From Peribacillus sp. FSL P2-0133 (GTDB lineage: Bacteria > Bacillota > Bacilli > Bacillales > DSM-1321), in contig NZ_CP150254.1 of NCBI RefSeq assembly GCF_037975445.1, positions 4,834,001-4,898,000 on the forward strand: a DNA stretch of 64,000 nt, read 5' to 3'. The first letter of the stretch is position 1; each line of letters opens with the position of its first letter. The notes under the pieces were generated by a model that worked only from the letters and a program-made list of their open reading frames with translations, had not been told where the DNA came from and did not search any database. This document shows, piece by piece, positions 58,783-64,000 of the stretch. The translations under genes and the position numbers were made by a program.

Positions 58783-59919
58783 CTAACATTTCTCGGGCAT
58801 GCCGTCACGTGTGATGATATTCGCCCACATTTGATCTGGAATCATTAATGTACACCTGCTATCGCGCGGCAATGTCGTCATGATCTCGTCTTCCCTGCCC
58901 TCTTTTATTTTGGCGGCCCAGTCCGGTTCCATCAGCAATTCTCTTCCTAATGCGAAAAGCGGTATATTTTTCTCAAGCACAGCATTTGCTTCCTCTGGAG
59001 TATGAATCGATCCAAGTGATATGAAACTGGTCCTGCCAGCGATGATATCACGGATGATTTCGGTCCTTGTTAACCCCATGTTCAATCCGCTTCTGGGGAT
59101 GGACCAGACATTTTTAACAGAAAGATGTATATAGGAAAGCTCTTGACTTGCCAATTTATCCACCAATGCAGCTGTGTCATCCATTTTCAATCCGCCTTCT
59201 TCCGGTTCTTCGGGGGAGAAGCGATACCCAATAATGAATTCCTTGTCTGCGTATAGGTCACGGATCCGCTTCACCTCCGCGATGACGGCAAGTGGAAAAT
59301 GCATTCTTTTCTCCAAATTCCCGCCCCAATGATCTCTCCGTCTGTTAGAGTGTGGTGAGAAAAACTGCTGAAGGAGATATCCATTCGCTCCATGGATTTC
59401 GACGCCATCGAATCCTGAACGAATGGCATGGCGGGTGGCTCTTCCAAAGTCTTGAATAGTGGATAGAATCTCAGTGTGGCTCATTGTCCTAGGAATGTAT
59501 TCCCCGCCCATTTCTTTATAAACGCTTGCGATGATGCCACTCGGACTAACCATTTTTTCTCCGCCTGTACAGCTTGGAAGGCTCTCGCTTCCGCCATGAT
59601 GAAGCTGGAGAATGGCTTTTGCACCTTTTGATTTGATTGTTTTTGAAAGCTGTGTGAGTCCTGCGATGCTTTGTTCATCATATACTTTCATTTGCCGGGG
59701 AAAGCTTGTAGCAACAGGGGAAATGGCGGCAGCGGCAGTAATGAACATGGCAGGTCCATCTGCCCTTCTTTTATAGTAAGTTAATTCCTGGTCAGAAACC
59801 AAGCCATCCTCTTGACCAGAATAAGTGGTCATGGGCGCAACTACAATCCTGTTTTTAAGAGCCGTTCCATTAGAAAGCGTGTATGGTGAAAAAATTCGCT
59901 CGTATTTCCGTTTCATCAT
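58783..59919 (-). CDS. NADH:flavin oxidoreductase, Old Yellow Enzyme family
   Basis: About 378 residues from the ATG at 59919 (GGTGAT upstream; a third ATG at 59934 is less likely). FMN barrel with [51 protein letters not shown] (His/Asn substrate-binding pair), and [12 protein letters not shown] with [11 protein letters not shown] at the phosphate-binding end. Reduces alpha,beta-unsaturated carbonyls or nitro compounds with NAD(P)H. Divergent from the LysR gene at 60057. Confidence 0.9.
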   Translation of the reverse strand: MMKRKYERIFSPYTLSNGTALKNRIVVAPMTTYSGQEDGLVSDQELTYYKRRADGPAMFITAAAAISPVATSFPRQMKVYDEQSIAGLTQLSKTIKSKGAKAILQLHHGGSESLPSCTGGEKMVSPSGIIASVYKEMGGEYIPRTMSHTEILSTIQDFGRATRHAIRSGFDGVEIHGANGYLLQQFFSPHSNRRRDHWGGNLEKRMHFPLAVIAEVKRIRDLYADKEFIIGYRFSPEEPEEGGLKMDDTAALVDKLASQELSYIHLSVKNVWSIPRSGLNMGLTRTEIIRDIIAGRTSFISLGSIHTPEEANAVLEKNIPLFALGRELLMEPDWAAKIKEGREDEIMTTLPRDSRCTLMIPDQMWANIITRDGMPEKC

Positions 59920-60056
59920 TTTTCCATCACCCATTCGTATTTTATTTTTGTAATCTTATTGTATTCTCGGCCACATCATAAGTAAAATGAATGTTTTTCA
60001 TTACTTGGATTAGAGATTCTCATGTATAATTTATTTACAAGAAAGGTGTGGGGCAT

Positions 60057-60923
60057 ATGAATTTTTTCCAGTTGGAAGTGTTTTTACATGTTGTTGAACA
60101 CGGAAGTTTTACGAAAGCGGGAGACCGGATCGGACTGACTCAATCAGGTGTGAGCCATAACATTACAGCGCTTGAAGCGGAGCTTGGTGTGACTTTATTA
60201 AAGCGTGACCGAAAAGGTGTAACACTCACGACTGCGGGAGAGCAGGTAATTCCACATATGCGGGCCATCGCTGCCAACCTCGCACATATCGAACAAAAAA
60301 TTGCAGCTGTGAATGGAATGGAAATCGGGAAAATAACGATTGGCAGTTTTCCAAGCTTCACTGCCAGATTCATACCGCAGCTATTCTCTGCCTTTAAAGA
60401 AAAATACTCTAATATCGAATTGCTGATTCATGAAGGTGGATATGAGGAAATCTTAAAATGGATCGAAGAAGGAACAGTGGATATCGGCTTTGCAGCTAAA
60501 CCAGTGAAGAACGTGGAATTCATCCATCTGCTAACAGATCCTTTATCAGCTGTCGTGTACGAAGGCCATCCACTTTCAGGGAAAACCGTAATTAACCTAG
60601 AGGACTTCGTTGATGAACCATTCATCATGCTGCGATCCGGCTGTGAAACACTCATAGAAGATAGATTCCTTGAAGCCAAGCTAAAACCAAACATTTCATA
60701 CGACATTAAAGACAATCAAACGGTGCTCTCAATGGTAGCAGGAAAATTAGGCATCACGATAATGCCCGACCTTGCATTACCGGAAAAGCCCGAACAGATC
60801 AAAAGCCTGCCCTTGAATCCGGAACTTACCCGGGAGATTGGATTGGTCATGAAGTCGTCTAAAGACCTTTCACCCGTCGCAAAGGAATTTTCAAAAGTCG
60901 TTCAAGACCATTTCACTGGATAA
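60057..60923 (+). CDS. LysR-family regulator
   Basis: 288 residues from the ATG at 60057 after AAAGGTG; a GTG three codons upstream is open but overlaps that site. N-terminal winged helix (FFQLEVFLHVVEHGSFTKAG, LTQSGVSHNITALEAELG, LLKRDRKGVTLT) and the type-2 periplasmic-binding-like effector domain from about 90. Divergent from the OYE gene by about 140 bp, the classic LysR arrangement, so it probably controls that gene. Confidence 0.9.
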   Translation: MNFFQLEVFLHVVEHGSFTKAGDRIGLTQSGVSHNITALEAELGVTLLKRDRKGVTLTTAGEQVIPHMRAIAANLAHIEQKIAAVNGMEIGKITIGSFPSFTARFIPQLFSAFKEKYSNIELLIHEGGYEEILKWIEEGTVDIGFAAKPVKNVEFIHLLTDPLSAVVYEGHPLSGKTVINLEDFVDEPFIMLRSGCETLIEDRFLEAKLKPNISYDIKDNQTVLSMVAGKLGITIMPDLALPEKPEQIKSLPLNPELTREIGLVMKSSKDLSPVAKEFSKVVQDHFTG

Positions 60924-60947
60924 TGAGCTGACTTTATGAAAAAAACA

Positions 60948-60976
60948 AGAATCCCCTTTGAAAAAGGGGATTCTTT
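60948..60976 (+). terminator. Rho-independent terminator after lysR-type gene
   Basis: AGAATCCCC and GGGGATTCT form a stem with TTTGAAAAA in the loop and TTTTC after; it also stands at the 3' end of the zinc-ribbon gene. Confidence 0.85.
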
Positions 60977-60987
60977 TCGCGCAGTGA

Positions 60988-61191
60988 TCATCCGAAGAAT
61001 AGATCCAGCAGATTACTGCCTGCAGATGATTGCTTATTATAAAACTCCGAATAACCGCAATTCTTGCAATACACAACCGTAAATTGATTATTCTGGACAT
61101 CGAACATTTTTGACAATCCTGTTCCTGTCATGGCTACGTCCTTCTTAGCAGCATCATTGCTTCCGCATTTCATGCAACCCTTTTCGTTCAT
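60988..61191 (-). CDS. Small zinc-ribbon protein
   Basis: 67 residues with two CxxC pairs: Cys 6/Cys 9 (GCMKCG) and YCKNCGYSEFYN later. The pattern and length match the small bacterial zinc-ribbon proteins annotated as nucleic-acid-binding; the central segment is beta-rich (QNNQFTVVYC). Good ribosome binding site GAAGGATC. Specific function unknown. Confidence 0.75.
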   Translation of the reverse strand: MNEKGCMKCGSNDAAKKDVAMTGTGLSKMFDVQNNQFTVVYCKNCGYSEFYNKQSSAGSNLLDLFFG

Positions 61192-61378
61192 GATCCTTCA
61201 TCTCCCAATCTATATATAAATACCGGTCCAGCGCCGTACATAATTAAATATACGGATAAAGTAATGAATGGTTTCAGAACTTATAAAAAAGTGGAAATTA
61301 ATTCCTATAATCTACTCTTTATCGCATCGCTTTCTTATACAGTCAAACCTATTAATCGAGGACACTCGAGAAAAAACA

Positions 61379-61921
61379 TTACATGACCTCTGCATCATCC
61401 AATCGTATTTCAGCAACCCTTCCACCTTGAACACACCAAAATTCTAAAGTAATATTCTGTTTATGGTCAATGTAGCCGATAATATCCGCTCCCTGTTCAT
61501 AACTTTTATAATAATGATCTCCATACTTCGAAAGAACGTCCGCTTTCTTACTTCCTAATTTAATACCTTTGCTTGTTTGTAGGGAGTTTTCAAATAGATC
61601 GTCGTCCGTACTTAAAATGATTAACCGCTTAATCTTCCCTTTATCCTCGTCTGTATTGATAGAGGCCGTTTTTAACCCGCCTTTCCAATAATAATAATCA
61701 TATGCATTATTATTATCTTGATCGATGGGTTCTCCATATTCCCTAATAAATTCTGGACTCGATATGCTATCCAAAACCTTAAATCCCCCGATAGATTCAT
61801 CGGACAAATCTGTTGATTTTGTCAATTTTTCAGAGAATGCCGAGTACACATAGAAACCTAATGCTGTTCCAATAATAATAAGTACAATTATTAACTTTCG
61901 TTTATCATGCATTTTTCCCAT
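61379..61921 (-). CDS. Unknown membrane-anchored protein, 180 residues
   Basis: An N-terminal hydrophobic helix (residues about 9-27) acts as signal anchor; the rest is predicted outside. The external part is beta-rich with Asp/Glu and Tyr (YGEPIDQDNNNAYDYYYWKG, KGIKLGSKKADVLSKYGDHY) and closes with VAEIRLDD. The KxADVLxxYG pattern resembles BLA-associated or DUF-type exported proteins that recur in Bacillus, but I cannot name one. Two starts are possible (61921 and the ATG three codons later). Confidence 0.65.
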   Translation of the reverse strand: MGKMHDKRKLIIVLIIIGTALGFYVYSAFSEKLTKSTDLSDESIGGFKVLDSISSPEFIREYGEPIDQDNNNAYDYYYWKGGLKTASINTDEDKGKIKRLIILSTDDDLFENSLQTSKGIKLGSKKADVLSKYGDHYYKSYEQGADIIGYIDHKQNITLEFWCVQGGRVAEIRLDDAEVM

Positions 61922-61985
61922 CTTTGAATCTACTCCATCTCTATCGGATTATTTCCGTGGGTCGACTATTCTGTAAATGGAGCTG

Positions 61986-62138
61986 CTAACTAGCGAACAG
62001 GTAGGAACTGATTCCCATTATGAATCCTCCGCCTATCCCGATCACTACGCCAACAATTGTCCATTGTGAAATGATCATGCCTAGTAGAAATAAAGAGAAT
62101 CCTATAAGCCCAATTAACAGAACCTTATTTTTTTTCAT
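61986..62138 (-). CDS. Small membrane protein, 50 residues
   Basis: ATG at 62138 after GGGGTG. Product starts MKKNKVLLIGLIGFSLFLLG and has two hydrophobic helices joined by SQWTI, ending in SSYLFAS; rich in Gly. No family recognised. The gap 61922-61985 to the preceding gene suggests separate or loosely coupled translation. Confidence 0.6.
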   Translation of the reverse strand: MKKNKVLLIGLIGFSLFLLGMIISQWTIVGVVIGIGGGFIMGISSYLFAS

Positions 62139-62250
62139 TTTACACCCCTATACCCTACTAAATATCCTCATATTATCTTATACGGATAAATTTGGATAAA
62201 GGTTTCACTTTATCCAGCAGCAACTGGCTCATGCATTCTATATTGCATAA

Positions 62251-62285
62251 GAAAAACCGAAATCAGCTACTGATTTCGGTTTTTC
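62251..62285 (-). terminator. Terminator of the ABC-2 exporter operon
   Basis: AAAAACCGAAATCAG and CTGATTTCGGTTTTT form a 14-15-bp stem with T on both sides, about 15 bases after the permease stop. Confidence 0.88.
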
Positions 62286-62299
62286 CGGTAATTGACTGT

Positions 62300-63259
62300 T
62301 TAATTAGTGATATCTTTTTTCTGGAAGAAGAAGAAAGTTAGCGCTAAAAAGATAAGGTAATAGATGCCGAGTACACTCATTGAAAATCCAAGTGTAGCTC
62401 CATCGAACATTTCCATGGTTCCGGAAATATAGCCCCTTAAATCAAGGTGGGGGAATAGAACGAATTTTAACCACTCGTATTTGCCGATGAATGATTGAAT
62501 GACCATATTTAATGTCGAGGAAGCAAATAGGATGAAAATGGATATACCTACTGCAAGTGCTTGGTTTTTAAATAATGTGCTTAGCATGAAAGCGATGGTC
62601 GTGATGACCAGGAATCCTGGTATCCAGTAAACGATCATGTCCACGAAATATTCGCCGACCACCACCGGACTGAATTCACCGAAAGATGCGGGATCCATGA
62701 TTTTGTCTGAATACGAGCCATTGCCAAAGAATATGATTCCGATTAGATAACTGAATATAAGTAGGCTCGCAAGTAATAACGCTGCAAATAACAAGGATGT
62801 AATATATTTGGAAAGTAGGATCTTCCAACGTTTATAAGGCCTGATCAACAGTTGTTTAATGGTGCCGTCCGAAAATTCCGAGGAAACGAGCGAGCTGCAA
62901 ACAATAACGACGAATAAAGTGACAAATGATGTTAATGATGTAGTCCATTCCGCCATATAGGTCCAATTCGTGTTCAAGTCAGGGTTTATATTATCAGCCA
63001 ACAGTTGCTTGTTGAGATTGATTTCATCCATGATCGCGGCTTTTTCATCTTCACTGATTTCCTTAGCTTCCAAAGCCTTTTCCTGTTCTTGTATATCTGC
63101 CTTTAATTCTTGCTTCCAATCTTTACCCGATTCTTCGGGACTTAGTTTATAATCGATGACTGCAGCTCCTAATGCTGCCAATAAAAGAAAAGCGATGAAT
63201 ATATAAGTTGATACTTTTGAAAAGATTTTCATCCATTCATTTTTTACTAAGGACATCAT
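62300..63259 (-). CDS. ABC-2 type exporter permease
   Basis: 319 residues with six membrane segments. An extracytoplasmic, strongly charged loop (residues about 38-95, rich in Glu and Lys) follows the first segment. The conserved SSLVSSEFSDGTIKQLLIRPYKRWKILLSKY coupling helix is typical of bacitracin/lantibiotic-type ABC-2 permeases. Overlaps the ATPase gene by four bases. Likely exports or confers immunity to a peptide or other cell-envelope-active compound. Confidence 0.88.
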   Translation of the reverse strand: MMSLVKNEWMKIFSKVSTYIFIAFLLLAALGAAVIDYKLSPEESGKDWKQELKADIQEQEKALEAKEISEDEKAAIMDEINLNKQLLADNINPDLNTNWTYMAEWTTSLTSFVTLFVVIVCSSLVSSEFSDGTIKQLLIRPYKRWKILLSKYITSLLFAALLLASLLIFSYLIGIIFFGNGSYSDKIMDPASFGEFSPVVVGEYFVDMIVYWIPGFLVITTIAFMLSTLFKNQALAVGISIFILFASSTLNMVIQSFIGKYEWLKFVLFPHLDLRGYISGTMEMFDGATLGFSMSVLGIYYLIFLALTFFFFQKKDITN

Positions 63260-64000
63260 ACAGACTCCCTCATTTCCTGCTCAGTGATTTCAAAGAATTT
63301 ATCTTCCAGTGATTTTCTAGTAATGCCAATTTCATAGACATCGAGTTGATTTTCAATAAAACTCCTATTAATTTTGGCCGTTTGTTCTCGAGTTGCCGAT
63401 ACGGAGATTGTCTTCGCATCATATTTCAGAATCGTAATATCCACAGACTGTTCTTGAAGGATTTTATTAGCTAGCTTCCCATCACTGACAGTGAATGAAA
63501 CTTCATTGATCGTTTCGGTTTTTTCATCTAAAATATGTTCTTTCGTATGTATCAGTTTTCCCTTTTCGATAACGGCAAAACTATCACACATCAATTGCAT
63601 TTCCGATAGTAAATGTGATGAAATCAATATCCCGACGCCTTCACTCGCAAGTACTTTCAAATAATCACGAAACTCGCGAATCCCTTGTGGATCCAAGCCA
63701 TTCGTCGGTTCATCAAAAATCAATAACGACGGTTTATGTAAAATGGCCTGTGCCACGCCAAGGCGCTGACGCATTCCTAATGAATAGGTTTTAACCTTCT
63801 TATCGATGGCATGATCCAGTTTGACAAGCTTGATGACCTCTTCTATTCTCTCATTGGATATGTCATTGGATGACATTCGGGCATAATGCAGGATATTCTT
63901 TCTGCCTGTCATGTACTTATAAAACTCTGGGTTTTCAACAATGGCCCCCAATTGGTTCATCGCGCCTTCGAAATCATTATCGAGGTCACTGCCATTGATC
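63256..64000 (-). CDS. ABC exporter ATPase, 5' end outside window
   Basis: At least 248 codons are visible; the frame remains open to the right edge, so the start and Walker A lie beyond 64000. Signature YSLGMRQR, Walker B SLLIFDEPTNGLDPQG and the switch His in ISSHLLSEM are present. BcrA-like ATPase paired with the ABC-2 permease downstream. Last four bases overlap the permease start. Confidence 0.9.
   Translation of the reverse strand, partial: INGSDLDNDFEGAMNQLGAIVENPEFYKYMTGRKNILHYARMSSNDISNERIEEVIKLVKLDHAIDKKVKTYSLGMRQRLGVAQAILHKPSLLIFDEPTNGLDPQGIREFRDYLKVLASEGVGILISSHLLSEMQLMCDSFAVIEKGKLIHTKEHILDEKTETINEVSFTVSDGKLANKILQEQSVDITILKYDAKTISVSATREQTAKINRSFIENQLDVYEIGITRKSLEDKFFEITEQEMRESV

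Overview
The window looks like chromosome of a low-to-moderate G+C, endospore-forming Bacillaceae, plausibly Peribacillus or a close relative. The evidence is strong AGGAGG-type ribosome binding sites, a T-box leader on an arginyl-tRNA synthetase gene, a yjlC-ndh pair, a Des/DesR cold-response locus, a CotH-type spore-coat kinase and many small spore-former proteins. Genus is inferred from gene content read by eye. No rRNA, tRNA, CRISPR array or intact insertion sequence was seen.

1-3.9 kb: aromatic monoamine catabolism. A truncated copper amine oxidase (tynA) and an aldehyde dehydrogenase (feaB-like) lie downstream of a decayed 5' fragment of a phenylacetate-CoA ligase gene, divergent from a LuxR-type regulator. 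4.1-23.1 kb: a large catabolic and transport island. It holds an NCS2 permease, three tandem YahJ-like amidohydrolases of equal length, two further TRZ/ATZ-type amidohydrolases, two SBP_bac_5 lipoproteins, one complete Dpp/Opp-type ABC translocator (two permeases, two ATPases), a short LytS-type kinase, a YesN/AraC-type response regulator and an SSS-family symporter. Three minus-strand promoters in it share one geometry: a TATAAT -10, then 29 bp, then two TTTACT repeats 21 bp apart. This makes a coherent regulon with the AraC-type response regulator as the obvious candidate activator. The substrate is probably a cyclic amide, pyrimidine or triazine-like heterocycle, but it cannot be named from sequence.

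23-34 kb: flavodoxin-fold oxidoreductase with MarR, SelO, a kinase-like gene fragment, and a secreted GH30 plus GH3 beta-glucan system with a divergent AraC regulator; then a CopA remnant and very small genes. 34-43 kb: an FHA-winged-helix protein, a large membrane protein of unknown function, an unknown 463-residue protein, quinone oxidoreductase, GNAT, RsbR-like STAS protein, Lrp regulator and DJ-1/PfpI protein. 43-50 kb: hydantoinase/oxoprolinase genes hyuB and hyuA, then yjlC-ndh under a Rex-like site.

50.1-52.1 kb is the most unusual locus. A tiny Ser/Thr/Gly-rich gene with Lys/Arg-rich ends, built from a 15-bp repeat and interrupted by an in-frame TAA, precedes a single protein that fuses a CotH spore-coat kinase domain to a SET lysine-methyltransferase domain. 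I read this as a candidate dual phosphorylation/methylation module of the spore surface. 52.2-64 kb: T-box-controlled argS, a desaturase whose kinase gene is missing and whose response regulator has decayed, a LysM/GH18 enzyme, EamA transporter, OYE-family oxidoreductase with LysR, small proteins and an ABC-2 exporter cut by the window end.

Three copies of a G+C-rich intergenic repeat (23.3, 40.6 and 43.1 kb) and several gene remnants (paaK, copA, desR, a phosphotransferase) show ongoing turnover of accessory genes.
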